36,467 nucleotides of DNA from an uncultured Oscillospiraceae bacterium. Lineage in GTDB: Bacteria > Bacillota > Clostridia > Oscillospirales > Oscillospiraceae. Position 1 is the first letter of the stretch. Each line of letters starts with the position of its first letter. This document shows, one piece after another, positions 7,893 through 15,615 of this stretch. The position numbers and the translations under genes are program-made. The DNA lies in NCBI GenBank assembly GCA_934631005.1, contig CAKTXA010000027.1, forward strand, positions 1 through 36,467, read 5' to 3'. A model generated the notes under the pieces. The model searched no databases, was not told where the DNA came from, and was given only the letters and a program-made list of their open reading frames with translations.

Positions 7893-8924
7893 TCACTCTT
7901 TTGCTTTCAGGTTCGCGTCCGCACGGCGGCAGACGCTCTCACGATTTTGAAATGCGAACGGCACGGTCATGTGCCGCGCGGGCGCGCCGTGCTCACAGCA
8001 CGCCATCAGAACGGAAAAGCTGCGCTTTGCCAGCAGCTCCGCCGACTGCGCGATGGTGGACAGCTGCGGGGTGTAGAACCCGCCGATCTTCAGCCCATCG
8101 TAGCCGATGACGGAAATATCCTCCGGCACGCGCAGGTGCGCGTCGGCCAGGGCGCGGATCGCGCCGATGGCGATGACGTCCGCCATCGCGAACACGGCGC
8201 TGACCTCCGGGGCACGCTGCAAAACAGCCTGCATCCCCCGGTAGCCCTCTTCGTAGCTGTAGCGGCCGGTGTGGTAATACACCGTGTCGTCAAATTCCAG
8301 CCCGTGGCGGTGGAATGCCTCGAGGCACCCGGCGTAGCGCTGCGCCGACGTGTCGGACAGCGACCGGTCGCCGCCGAGCACCGCGATGCTGCGGTGGCCG
8401 CAGCGGATGAGATAATCCACCGCGCAGGCCGCGCCCTGCAGGTCGTTCGTGGTGACGCTGGAGAGATTTTCAAACGAAAGCGTGCTCGCGTCGTTCGTCA
8501 CCACCACGGCCGGGACGCTGATCTTGCCGAAATCCTGTTCAAAATTGCGGTTCGTCCCGCCGAGGAACATCACGCCCATGGGCTTGCGCTCCCGGCAGAG
8601 CTTCACCGCGCGCAGCACCTCGTTGTCATCCTCGTCGATGAAATCGACGATCAGCGGGTGCGTTGTGCGCGAAAACAGCGACTGCAGCTGCTCGACCATG
8701 CTGGCGAACATCTCGTTCGCCGTGCCCTTGACGATGATGAGCACCGCGTTCGAGCGCTGCTGCTTGAGCGACTGCGCGCTCTCGTTGAGCTCAAAGCCGT
8801 GCCGCTCGGCGACAGCCAGGATCGCTCTGCGCGCCTTTTCGGACACGTTCGGCTGGTTATTGAGCACGCGCGAGACCGTGCCGAGGGAATAGCCGCTCTC
8901 GCGCGCGAGGTCCTTGATCGTCAT
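7893..8924 (-). CDS. LacI-family regulator of the maltodextrin operon
   Basis: A 343-residue LacI/GalR repressor. The N-terminal helix-turn-helix is MTIKDLARESGYSLGTVSRVLN, followed by the hinge region and a periplasmic-binding-protein-like sugar sensor ending in ISVIGYDGLKIGGFYTPQLSTI. The ATG at 8924 starts exactly on the HTH and has AAGGG 9 nt upstream; a longer frame to 8954 overlaps the permease and is not needed. The gene sits inside the operon between malG-like and malQ, so it would repress its own synthesis. Its likely target is the perfect palindrome at 12372-12385. The effector is probably maltose or a maltodextrin (inferred from the neighbours). Confidence 0.93.
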   Translation of the reverse strand: MTIKDLARESGYSLGTVSRVLNNQPNVSEKARRAILAVAERHGFELNESAQSLKQQRSNAVLIIVKGTANEMFASMVEQLQSLFSRTTHPLIVDFIDEDDNEVLRAVKLCRERKPMGVMFLGGTNRNFEQDFGKISVPAVVVTNDASTLSFENLSSVTTNDLQGAACAVDYLIRCGHRSIAVLGGDRSLSDTSAQRYAGCLEAFHRHGLEFDDTVYYHTGRYSYEEGYRGMQAVLQRAPEVSAVFAMADVIAIGAIRALADAHLRVPEDISVIGYDGLKIGGFYTPQLSTIAQSAELLAKRSFSVLMACCEHGAPARHMTVPFAFQNRESVCRRADANLKAKE

Positions 8925-8928
8925 GCCG

Positions 8929-9780
8929 TCAGCCCTTGACGGCGCCGGCGGCAACGCCCTTGATGATATACTTCTGGCACGTGAGGTAGAACGCGACCAC
9001 CGGGATGATCGAGAGCAAAATCAGCGCCATCGTCGCACCCAGGTCGACCGTGCCGTAGCTGCCGCGGAGGTACTGGATGTGGATGGGGATGGTCATATAC
9101 TTCGTGCGGTCGAGCACCAGATACGGCAGGAGGTAGTCGTTCCAGATCCACATGATCTCCAGAACGCCCACGGAGATGAACGTCGGCTTCATCATCGGCA
9201 GCACCACGCGGAAGAACGTCTGCGGTGCGCTGCAGCCGTCAATGACCGCGGCCTCCTCGATGGAGCGCGGGATGGACTTGACAAAGCCCGCGAACATGAA
9301 CACCGCCAGCCCCGCGCCGAAGCCGAGGTAGATGACCGGGATGGTCCACGGCGTGTTGAGCTTGAGCGTGTCGGCCGTTTTGGACAGCGTGAACATGACC
9401 ATCTGGAACGGCACGATCATGGAGAACACGCACAGATAGTACACAAAGCGGCAGAACGCGCTGTCCACACGGGAGATATACCACGCCGCCATGGACGTGC
9501 AGATGAGGATGAGTGCCGACGAGAGCACCGTGATGATAAAGCTGTAGGCAACAGACTTTAAGAACGGATAGTCGCCGAACGTCAGGCCCTTAATGTAGTT
9601 CTGCCAGTGCATGAAGGTCTGGCTGTTCGGGAAGGCGAAGGTGTCGGTGTTGATGGAGGCGTTGCTTTTGAACGAGTTCATCAGCACCAGGAAGATCGGG
9701 TAGAGATAGATCACGGTGATGACGACGAACACCGCCGTCAGGATGGCGTTGGAAACGCGTTTGCGCTGGCTCAGACCCAT
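8929..9780 (-). CDS. Carbohydrate ABC transporter permease, MalG-like
   Basis: An inner-membrane permease of 283 residues with six predicted helices, the first being TAVFVVITVIYLYPIFLVLM. The EAA loop that docks the ATPase reads EEAAVIDGCSAPQTFFRVVLP, followed by the usual MMKPTFISVGVL helix and the WNDYLLPYLVL segment. This is the CUT1 family, importing di- and oligosaccharides. It starts on the overlapping TAATG of the upstream permease gene and ends 4 bp before lacI, so the set is translationally linked. Its partner is the MalF-like protein upstream. Confidence 0.94.
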   Translation of the reverse strand: MGLSQRKRVSNAILTAVFVVITVIYLYPIFLVLMNSFKSNASINTDTFAFPNSQTFMHWQNYIKGLTFGDYPFLKSVAYSFIITVLSSALILICTSMAAWYISRVDSAFCRFVYYLCVFSMIVPFQMVMFTLSKTADTLKLNTPWTIPVIYLGFGAGLAVFMFAGFVKSIPRSIEEAAVIDGCSAPQTFFRVVLPMMKPTFISVGVLEIMWIWNDYLLPYLVLDRTKYMTIPIHIQYLRGSYGTVDLGATMALILLSIIPVVAFYLTCQKYIIKGVAAGAVKG

Positions 9781-10691
9781 TACTGATCGACCTCCTTCTT
9801 CCGCGTTGCCGCAAGCTGCAAAAGTCCGATGACCGCCACAAGGATAAAGAACACGACGGCCTTGGCCTGCCCCGGGCCCTTGGAGTTGCTGGTGTTGGAC
9901 GAGACGATGTTCAGCGCCAGCATTTCGGTGGTCTTGATGACGTTGCCGTCCGCCAGCGTCTTAAAGGGCGACCCGGCGGTGAGGGCGAGGTTCTGATCGT
10001 ACAGCTTGAAGCCGTTCGTCAGGCTGAGGAACGTGCAGATGGTGATGGACGGCATAACGTTGGGGATGGTGATATGCCAGAGCGTTTTCCAGTTCGACGC
10101 GCCGTCGATGCGCGCCGCCTCGAGCATATCCTCCGGCACGGCCTGCAGCCCCGCGATGTATATGATCATCATATATCCGATCTGCTGCCAGCTCATCAGG
10201 ATGATCAGTCCCCAGAAGCCGTATTTCGTTTCCAGCACGACGGCGGTGTCGAACTGGCCGAGGATGCCGTCAAAGATCATCAGCCAGATGTAGCCCAGCA
10301 CGATGCCGCCGATGAGGTTCGGCATGAAGAACACCGTGCGGAAGAAGTTGGAGCCCTTGATGCCCTTGGTCAGCGCGTAGGCCACCGCAAAGGCGAGCAC
10401 GTTGATGATGAGCATGGACACGAGCGTATACAGCGCCGTATACCAGAACGCGTGCAAAAAGCCCTCGTCCTGGAAGATGGTGATGTAGTTTTTCAGCCCC
10501 ACCCACGTCCACTTACTGGTGGTCTTGAATTTGCAGAAGGACAGGAACAGTCCCTTTGCAAACGGGTACAAAAATCCGACACAGAACGCGGCGAACGTCG
10601 GCAGCAAAAACAGCCACCCCCACCGCCGGATCGGATTGGTGATCAATCGGCACGAATGCGCCGACGCGTCACGCTTTCTTACAGTTTTCAT
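9780..10691 (-). CDS. Carbohydrate ABC transporter permease, MalF-like
   Basis: A 303-residue CUT1 permease with six helices and the EAA motif EAARIDGASNWKTLWHITIP. The ATG at 10691 has AGGAGG 6 nt upstream; an ORF extension to 10712 is rejected on that ground. It lacks the long periplasmic loop of enterobacterial MalF, as is usual in Gram-positive systems. It forms the channel with the MalG-like protein. The gap of 255 bp to the binding-protein gene holds a stable hairpin and a candidate internal promoter, so its level may be set separately from the binding protein. Confidence 0.94.
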   Translation of the reverse strand: MKTVRKRDASAHSCRLITNPIRRWGWLFLLPTFAAFCVGFLYPFAKGLFLSFCKFKTTSKWTWVGLKNYITIFQDEGFLHAFWYTALYTLVSMLIINVLAFAVAYALTKGIKGSNFFRTVFFMPNLIGGIVLGYIWLMIFDGILGQFDTAVVLETKYGFWGLIILMSWQQIGYMMIIYIAGLQAVPEDMLEAARIDGASNWKTLWHITIPNVMPSITICTFLSLTNGFKLYDQNLALTAGSPFKTLADGNVIKTTEMLALNIVSSNTSNSKGPGQAKAVVFFILVAVIGLLQLAATRKKEVDQ

Positions 10692-10748
10692 CGCGCGCCT
10701 CCTCATTTTCATCTGTTTCTCCGTTTGTAAAACGCCGAAGCTGTGCTG

Positions 10749-10765
10749 TGATATAGTATATCACA
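10749..10765. promoter_or_regulatory. Perfect palindrome over an extended -10 upstream of malF-like gene
   Basis: GTGATATA-G-TATATCAC is an 8-bp perfect inverted repeat with one central base. On the minus strand it contains TGaTATACT, an extended -10, about 65 bp before the permease start. This looks like a secondary promoter whose -10 is covered by an operator. The regulator is unknown, as the sequence differs from the LacI site at 12372. Confidence 0.45.
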
Positions 10766-10784
10766 AAACCGGCGCTTTCTGTAC

Positions 10785-10835
10785 AAAAGCTTTCAGACCG
10801 CGCGCCGCGCACGGCGCGTCGTCTGAGGGCTTTTA
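10785..10835 (-). other. Imperfect GC-rich stem-loop in the operon gap
   Basis: AAAAGC plus CAGAC on one side pair with GTCTG plus GCTTTT on the other around a GC-rich core. On the minus strand it ends in CTTTTG, a weak terminator at best. It may attenuate read-through from the binding-protein gene into the permease genes. Confidence 0.4.
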
Positions 10836-10881
10836 TACGATATGGGATGTCCAAGAATACCCAATCTGTCTTTTTACCACA

Positions 10882-10907
10882 CGGGAGGGAGCTTTCGCTC
10901 CCTCCCG
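10882..10907 (-). other. GAAA-capped intercistronic hairpin after the binding-protein gene
   Basis: An 11-bp perfect stem, CGGGAGGGAGC with GCTCCCTCCCG, closes a GAAA tetraloop on the minus strand, 40 bp after the binding-protein stop. No T-run follows, so it is not a normal terminator. Such hairpins after a binding-protein gene protect the upstream mRNA from 3' decay and explain excess binding protein over permease (known for other ABC operons). The role here is inferred. Confidence 0.6.
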
Positions 10908-10946
10908 CCTGTTACATTATACAACGCGGAGCGTCAGATCGGACGA

Positions 10947-12335
10947 TCAGGCGTTCTCCTTGGCGTACTGCGTTGCCCAGCCCTGCACGAAGGCAGTCTT
11001 GACAGCTTCCCAGTCGCCGGTGCCGGCGGTGTACTGCGTCAGAGCGTCCACCACAGCGGCGCGCCAGTCGTCAACGGCGGGCGTCCAGTTGAAGGCCCAG
11101 GTCACAACGTAGTTACCCTCGGCAATGTAGCGGTCAGCATCCTGGAAGAACACGTTCTCCGGCTCCTTCGCGTCCTTGAACGGGCAGGGGCCAAACTGCT
11201 CGGCCAGCATGGTGGTGCCTTCGTCGGAGGTCACGACCCAGACGAGGAAGTCGATGGTGGCCTGAATGTCCTCCTCGGAGGACTCATTGTTGATGGCCCA
11301 GCAGTTCTCGGTGCCTGCGCACAGGCCGGCCTTCTCTTCGCCGTCCACGCCGCAGTAGATCGGGATCATCGCCAGATCATCGGGGTTCAGGGAGAACTTA
11401 TCCTTGGTCAGCGCGGAGTACTCCCAACTGCCGTTCTGGTAGAACACAGCCTTGCCCTCGCCGAATTCGGCCTCGGACTCATCTCCGGTGGCAGTCGCCA
11501 GAGCAGCGCCGGTGGTGGCGGAGTCGGTGATATACAGATCCCAGATGTTCTTGAAGTTGTCCAGATAGGCGTCGGTGATGGTGGCGGGCTGAGAGGTCAC
11601 GCCGTCGTCACGGAACTGATAGTACAGCGGCATATTGGCAAGGTGACCGGAGAAACGCCAGCTCGAGGAGCCGTCCAGGCCGGCGGAGGAGAAGGCGTCA
11701 AAGCCCAGCTCGGCAGCGCGGGCGTGGATGTCGTCAGCGACCTTCTTCAGGGATTCAAAGTTGGTGATGTCGTCCAGCGAGTAGCCCGCCTTTTCCAGCA
11801 GGGCCTTATTGACGATGATGCCGAACGCCTCATAGCAATAGCCGATGGACAGGGTGTTGCCGTCCTCATCCTTGAGGTTGAAGGAGTCGGTGGTCATCTG
11901 ATCCATGATGGCGGTGCCGTCCAGCGGCAGGCAGTAGTCGCCGTAGGAGTTGATGGCGCCCTGGTTGCCGCACTGGAACAGGGTCGGCGCGGAGCTCTTG
12001 TCGAGCTCGGCGGCGAGGGTGGTGTCATACGTGCCGGACGCGGCGGTGACGACCTTAACGGGCACGCCGGTCAGCGCAGTGTAGTCCTCGGCGAGCTTCT
12101 GCCAGGCATCGTTCGCTTCGGGCTTGAAGTTCAGGTAGTACACGGAGCCGGTGGCGGCGGGAGTTTCTTCCGCAGCCGGGGTCTCCTCGGCGGCCGGGGT
12201 CTCTTCCACGGCGGGCGCCTCGGTCTCGGCAGGCGTTTCCGTCGCAGCGGGGGTCTCGTTGGCATTGGAAGATGCGCAGGCGACCAGGCCCAGCACCATC
12301 ACGACTGCCAGCAGCAATGCGATCAGCTTTTTCAT
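10947..12335 (-). CDS. Maltodextrin-type ABC substrate-binding lipoprotein
   Basis: A family 1 extracellular solute-binding protein, 462 residues, the first gene of the operon. The signal peptide starts MKKLIALLLAVV and ends in a lipobox with the lipidated cysteine at residue 20. A linker of about 35 residues made of repeated ETPAA/EETPAA units follows, then the binding domain beginning VYYLNFKPEAND. The ATG at 12335 has AGGAGG 8-9 nt upstream; the ORF extension to 12449 contains the promoter and operator and is not coding. The transported sugar is inferred from malQ and glgP downstream. No ATPase gene is present, so the importer must borrow a shared MsmK/UgpC-type ATPase encoded elsewhere. 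Confidence 0.93.
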   Translation of the reverse strand: MKKLIALLLAVVMVLGLVACASSNANETPAATETPAETEAPAVEETPAAEETPAAEETPAATGSVYYLNFKPEANDAWQKLAEDYTALTGVPVKVVTAASGTYDTTLAAELDKSSAPTLFQCGNQGAINSYGDYCLPLDGTAIMDQMTTDSFNLKDEDGNTLSIGYCYEAFGIIVNKALLEKAGYSLDDITNFESLKKVADDIHARAAELGFDAFSSAGLDGSSSWRFSGHLANMPLYYQFRDDGVTSQPATITDAYLDNFKNIWDLYITDSATTGAALATATGDESEAEFGEGKAVFYQNGSWEYSALTKDKFSLNPDDLAMIPIYCGVDGEEKAGLCAGTENCWAINNESSEEDIQATIDFLVWVVTSDEGTTMLAEQFGPCPFKDAKEPENVFFQDADRYIAEGNYVVTWAFNWTPAVDDWRAAVVDALTQYTAGTGDWEAVKTAFVQGWATQYAKENA

Positions 12336-12371
12336 GGTATTTCCTCCTATAAAAATTTGTTGCTTCATTTT

Positions 12372-12385
12372 TGGAAACGTTTCCA
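12372..12385. promoter_or_regulatory. LacI/CcpA-type operator TGGAAACGTTTCCA
   Basis: A perfect 14-bp palindrome with the central CG typical of LacI-family operators lies between the -10 region and the ribosome binding site of the binding-protein gene, roughly 10-20 bp after the expected transcription start. It is the most likely site for the LacI regulator encoded in this operon. It also fits the catabolite-response element of CcpA loosely, so dual control is possible. Confidence 0.85.
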
Positions 12386-12399
12386 TTTCCCGTGCTCCT

Positions 12400-12405
12400 A
12401 TTGTA
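12400..12405 (-). promoter_or_regulatory. -10 element of the maltodextrin operon promoter
   Basis: TACAAT on the minus strand, placed 15 bp before the operator. The -35 at 17-18 bp spacing (GTTCCA or TGTTCC) is a poor match, suggesting a weak or activator-assisted promoter. Confidence 0.55.
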
Positions 12406-12528
12406 CACCAATTTCTCCCGATTGGAACAGGAAAAATTGCCGTTTTCAAATTTTCAGCGTTTCGACCAGTTTTGCAACGGCGTTTTTGTGCACTTTTTCA
12501 CCAGCATCAGAACACCACGCTCCACCTT

Positions 12529-13004
12529 GTAGGGGCCGATGACCACATCGGCCCGTTTGTCCGCGCCCTCGACCCCTCGTCGTAACGTAGGGGCGGGGCT
12601 TGCCCCGCCCGCTGGTACGCAGTATCGTTCTTTTTGCGGCAGTGCCGATTTGTGGGAGACCCCTTGGCTTCCCCTGGGGGAAGCTGGCTGCGGAGCGGTA
12701 GCGGAGCAGACTGATGAGGGTCGGGGAGCAGTTGCATTTAGCTGAAACTGCAAAGCAAATCGTAAGTGCTCCCCGGCCCTCATCCGCCCCCTTCGGGGGC
12801 ACCTGTCCCTACCCTCTTTGTCCCTTCGGGACATTTCCCCCTGATAGGGGGAATCGGCCCCGAGGGGAAGGTATGGGGTGCATTCCGCTCCGCAGTGCGT
12901 GCAAAAACCACAGCTGCCAACCGGCGGGAGGGGCAAGCCCCTCCCCTACGTTACGACTAAGAAATCGGTGCAACGCGCGGGCCGATGTGGTCATCGGCCC
13001 CTAC
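12529..13004. repeat. Nested palindromic intergenic repeat element (476 bp)
   Basis: No credible gene is present. The ends are perfect 27-bp inverted repeats (12529-12555 and 12978-13004), each itself a hairpin (GGGCCGATG/CATCGGCCC). Inside lies a second inverted pair of 32 bp (12580-12611 and 12925-12956, 30 matches), and inside that a third of 18 bp (12713-12730 and 12767-12784, 17 matches). Smaller CTTCCCC/GGGGAAG hairpins fill the gaps. The inner part recurs at 32846-33085. The ORFs across it are low-complexity translations without ribosome binding sites. It resembles a non-autonomous MITE-like or REP-like composite; no encoded enzyme is seen. Confidence 0.8.
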
Positions 13005-13038
13005 GGGGTGTGTGCGGTTTTAGTATATCATGGCGCAA

Positions 13039-13075
13039 AAACCGCCCGGCGGGGGTGTTCCCCGCCGGGCGGTTT
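13039..13075 (-). terminator. Terminator of the MarR-synthase-SDR operon
   Basis: A 16-bp perfect stem (13039-13054 with 13060-13075) with a 5-nt loop lies 5 bp after the SDR stop. On the minus strand the stem runs out into TTTTT. Strong intrinsic terminator. Confidence 0.9.
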
Positions 13076-13080
13076 GCTCT

Positions 13081-13875
13081 TTATTTTGCGTAGATCAGTC
13101 CCACCAGCCAGTTGAGTGCCGGCTTGGGGAGGAGTTTGGCGAGGAGACAGAAGAATTTGTACTTGCCGCCGATGGTGTAGATGGGCTTATGGCCCGTTTT
13201 CATCGCCACGCGGCGGATGAACCGCCCCGCCTGCTCGGGGGCCATGCCGGTCTGCTCGTCGTGCTCCATGCCCGCGACGCTGCGGCTGATGCAGCCGGCG
13301 TACACATCGTCGCCCGCCTGCGTTTTCTGCCGCGCGGCGGTGAAGCCCGTGCGGATGTCGCCGGGCTGCACAGCGCAGACCGTGACGCCGAACGGGCGCA
13401 CCTCGTTCGCCAGCGCCATGGTGTAGGAGTTGATCGCCGCCTTGGAGGCGGAGTAGTACGTCTGGAACGGGATGGGGATGGCCCCGGCGACGGAGCTGAG
13501 ATTCACGATGCGCCCGCTCCCCTGCCCGCGCAGAACGGGCAGCACGGCGTGGTTCACGCGCACCATACCGAAAAAGTTCACATCCAACTGGCGGATGGCG
13601 TCCTTCGTGTCGGTAAACTCCACCGCGCCGGAGATACCGAAGCCGGCGTTGTTGATGACGACGTCGATGCCGCCCTCGCGCCGCACGACCTCGTCCACCG
13701 CGCGCTGCACCGCCGCTTCGTCGGTCACGTCGGTCGGGATATGGTGCAGGCCCTCCACGCCGGTCTCCCGGCGGCTGAGCTCATAGACCGTATAGCCCGC
13801 GGCGCGCATCTCAAGCGCCGTGCATTTACCGATGCCGGACGTGCCGCCTGTGATCAGGCAGACCGGGCGGCTCAC
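13081..13875 (-). CDS. Short-chain dehydrogenase/reductase paired with the oxoamine synthase
   Basis: A classical SDR of 264 residues. The cofactor loop is TGGTSGIG (residues about 10-17), NNAG follows at 75-78, the tetrad asparagine is in LDVN, the serine is S128 and the catalytic pair is Y141/K145 in YSASK. The C terminus ends with a hydrophobic stretch (FCLLAKLLPKPALNWLVGL), which could touch the membrane. The start is a GTG at 13875 overlapping the TGA of the synthase gene, so translation is coupled; the longer frame to 13971 has no site. Coupling with an alpha-oxoamine synthase suggests it reduces the 3-keto product, as 3-ketosphinganine reductase does in sphingolipid synthesis. The substrate is inferred, not shown. 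Confidence 0.9.
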   Translation of the reverse strand: MSRPVCLITGGTSGIGKCTALEMRAAGYTVYELSRRETGVEGLHHIPTDVTDEAAVQRAVDEVVRREGGIDVVINNAGFGISGAVEFTDTKDAIRQLDVNFFGMVRVNHAVLPVLRGQGSGRIVNLSSVAGAIPIPFQTYYSASKAAINSYTMALANEVRPFGVTVCAVQPGDIRTGFTAARQKTQAGDDVYAGCISRSVAGMEHDEQTGMAPEQAGRFIRRVAMKTGHKPIYTIGGKYKFFCLLAKLLPKPALNWLVGLIYAK

Positions 13876-15062
13876 AGCTCGTACCTCGCCAGCACGTCCG
13901 CGATGACGCCGACGGCTTCGTCGATCAGCGCGTGCGTATGGCTCGCCATCAGGCTCGTGCGCAGCAGGCACTCATGCGGGGGCGCCGCGGGCGGCAGGGA
14001 GCTGTTGACGTACACGCCGTTTTCATACAGATCCTTGGCGATGGTGAGCGTGGGGATCTCCTCGTAGGTGTAGATGGGGATGATGGGGATGATGTCGCCG
14101 TTCGACGGGCGCATCTTGATGTTCTTTTCCGTCAGGCGGCGGCGCATATACAGCGCGTTCTCCTGCAGCTTCGTCACCAGCTCCGGATGCGCCTCGAGCT
14201 TGCGCAGCGCGGCGAGCGCTGCAGCGCAGTTCGCGGGCGGGATAGAGGCGGAGAAGATGAACGGGCGCGACGTGTGGCGCACAAAATCCACCACCCGCTC
14301 GCTCGCTGCCATATAGCCGCCGAGCGAGGCCAGCGACTTGGAGAACGTGCCCATGTAAATATCGACCTGATCCTCCAGCCCGTAATAGCTCGCCGTGCCG
14401 CGGCCGCCGTCGCCGAGGACGCCGAGGCCGTGCGCATCGTCCACCATCACGCGCGCGCCGTACTGCTGCGCGAGACGGCAGATCGTGGGCAGGTCTGCGA
14501 TGTCGCCGCCCATGGAGAACACGCCGTCGGTCACGATCAGGCAGCCGCAGCCCTCGGGCACCTTCTGCAGCTTCTTTTCAAGATCCGCCATATCGTTGTG
14601 GCGGAAGCGCAGCATCTGCCCGTAGGACAGGCGGCAGCCGTCATACAGGCTCGCGTGGTTCTCGCGGTCCATGATCACATAGTCCTTCGGCCCGACGATG
14701 GCGCTGATGATGCCGAGATTCGACTGAAAGCCCGTGGAGAACGTCATCACGGCGTCCTTATGCAAAAACTTTGCCAGCTCGTCCTCCAGCTCCAGATGGA
14801 GCTTCAGCGTGCCGTTGAGAAAGCGCGAGCCGGAGCAGCCGGAGCCGAGCTCCATATATGCCTGCACGCCCGCCTCGATGACCTCGGGGTCGGTCGTGAG
14901 CCCGAGATAGTTGTTGGAGCCGAGCATGATGCGGCGCTTGCCCTCCATGATGACCTCGGTGTCCTGCTTGGACTCGAGGGCGTGGAAATACGGATAGATG
15001 CCCAGCTCCTTGATCTGGTCAGAGAGCTTGGGCTTGCTGCATTTTTCAAACAGGTCGATCAA
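13872..15062 (-). CDS. Alpha-oxoamine synthase, serine palmitoyltransferase-like
   Basis: A PLP fold-type I enzyme of 396 residues joining an amino acid and an acyl-CoA (or acyl-ACP) with loss of CO2. Features are GIYPYFHALESKQDTEV at residues 21-37, GSGCSGSRFLNGT at 73-85, the ring-stacking H136, VDDAHGLG (208-215) and the Schiff-base lysine K242 in GTFSKSLAS. The last motif resembles serine palmitoyltransferases more than glycine C-acetyltransferase or BioF, which usually have GTLGKA. The start is TTG at 15062 with GAGGAGG 9 nt upstream, inside the marR 3' end (17-bp overlap). The frame continues to 15377 without support. With the following SDR it could make a long-chain base or related aminoketone. 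Annotation as glycine C-acetyltransferase remains possible. Confidence 0.85.
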   Translation of the reverse strand: MIDLFEKCSKPKLSDQIKELGIYPYFHALESKQDTEVIMEGKRRIMLGSNNYLGLTTDPEVIEAGVQAYMELGSGCSGSRFLNGTLKLHLELEDELAKFLHKDAVMTFSTGFQSNLGIISAIVGPKDYVIMDRENHASLYDGCRLSYGQMLRFRHNDMADLEKKLQKVPEGCGCLIVTDGVFSMGGDIADLPTICRLAQQYGARVMVDDAHGLGVLGDGGRGTASYYGLEDQVDIYMGTFSKSLASLGGYMAASERVVDFVRHTSRPFIFSASIPPANCAAALAALRKLEAHPELVTKLQENALYMRRRLTEKNIKMRPSNGDIIPIIPIYTYEEIPTLTIAKDLYENGVYVNSSLPPAAPPHECLLRTSLMASHTHALIDEAVGVIADVLARYEL

Positions 15063-15501
15063 TGTTCTGTTCCTCCTCTTCCATATGCCGCAGCAGCGAA
15101 GTGATGACCTTGCCCGCCGCCGCGATCTCCTGCTCCGAATACTCCGCACGCAGCGCGGTGATGGCGCGCTGGAGCGCCTCGGAGTCGCGCTGGAAATAGC
15201 GGTCGTATTTTTCCGCCGTTTCCAGCCGCACCTCCCGTCGGTCGCTTTCGGACACGCACTTGCGGACGTAGCCCTTCTGCACCAGACTGTTGACCTTGTA
15301 GGTCGCGTTCGGCTGCGAGATGCCGATGCACTCGGCAAACTGTGACAGCGTGGGCGCGCCGAGCAGATGGATGACATCCGCCGAAAACGCCTCCGTTGCG
15401 CTCAGACTGCCGCTGCGCTCACGCACCGAGCCAAAGATGCGCCGGTAGCTGTCCAGCCGCAGCCAGCGGTACAGGTGCATCACCGTATCCTTGAACGCCA
15501 C
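15046..15501 (-). CDS. MarR-family regulator
   Basis: A 151-residue winged-helix repressor of the MarR type. The HTH is LSQFAECIGISQPNATYKVNSLVQKGYVR and the wing carries DRREVRLE, the family signature. Flanking helices form the dimer. The start is GTG at 15501, 6 nt after GGAAGGAGGG; an upstream ATG (15576) lies in the palindromic leader and is rejected. It is the first gene of the operon with the oxoamine synthase and SDR, and a consensus promoter with a nearby palindrome precedes it, so autorepression is likely. MarR proteins often sense lipids, phenolics or acyl-CoA; the ligand here is unknown. Confidence 0.9.
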   Translation of the reverse strand: MAFKDTVMHLYRWLRLDSYRRIFGSVRERSGSLSATEAFSADVIHLLGAPTLSQFAECIGISQPNATYKVNSLVQKGYVRKCVSESDRREVRLETAEKYDRYFQRDSEALQRAITALRAEYSEQEIAAAGKVITSLLRHMEEEEQNIDRPV

Positions 15502-15526
15502 GCGATCCCTCCTTCCGGGCCCTGCT

Positions 15527-15560
15527 GCGCAATTCAGCGAATTTGCCTGCCGAATTGCGC
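15527..15560. repeat. Inverted repeat GCGCAATTC/GAATTGCGC in the marR leader
   Basis: A 9-bp perfect inverted repeat (15527-15535 and 15552-15560) with a 16-bp spacer lies in the transcribed leader just before the marR ribosome binding site. It could be a second operator or an mRNA hairpin that affects translation. Confidence 0.5.
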
Positions 15561-15581
15561 GGCGGAACCCATTCATTCAGA

Positions 15582-15597
15582 AATTTTATATAAAATT
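15582..15597. promoter_or_regulatory. Palindrome AATTTTATATAAAATT, candidate MarR operator
   Basis: A 16-bp perfect AT-rich palindrome begins about 12 bp after the predicted transcription start of the marR operon. MarR dimers commonly bind such 16-20 bp AT-rich palindromes at their own promoters. Assignment to this MarR is inferred from position. Confidence 0.6.
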
Positions 15598-15615
15598 CTT
15601 TATGAATTTTTCACC

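Noticed and set aside
12446..13115. Several ORFs across the intergenic repeat region
   Set aside because: Their products are proline/glycine/serine-rich translations of palindromic repeats, without ribosome binding sites, and similar translations arise from the second repeat copy.
13876..13971. N-terminal extension of the SDR to the ATG at 13971
   Set aside because: The extension is arginine-rich, lies wholly within the synthase gene and the SDR fold begins right at the coupled GTG at 13875.
15063..15377. N-terminal extension of the oxoamine synthase
   Set aside because: It runs out of frame through the marR gene, is serine/arginine-rich and lacks homology; the TTG with GAGGAGG gives the normal family length.
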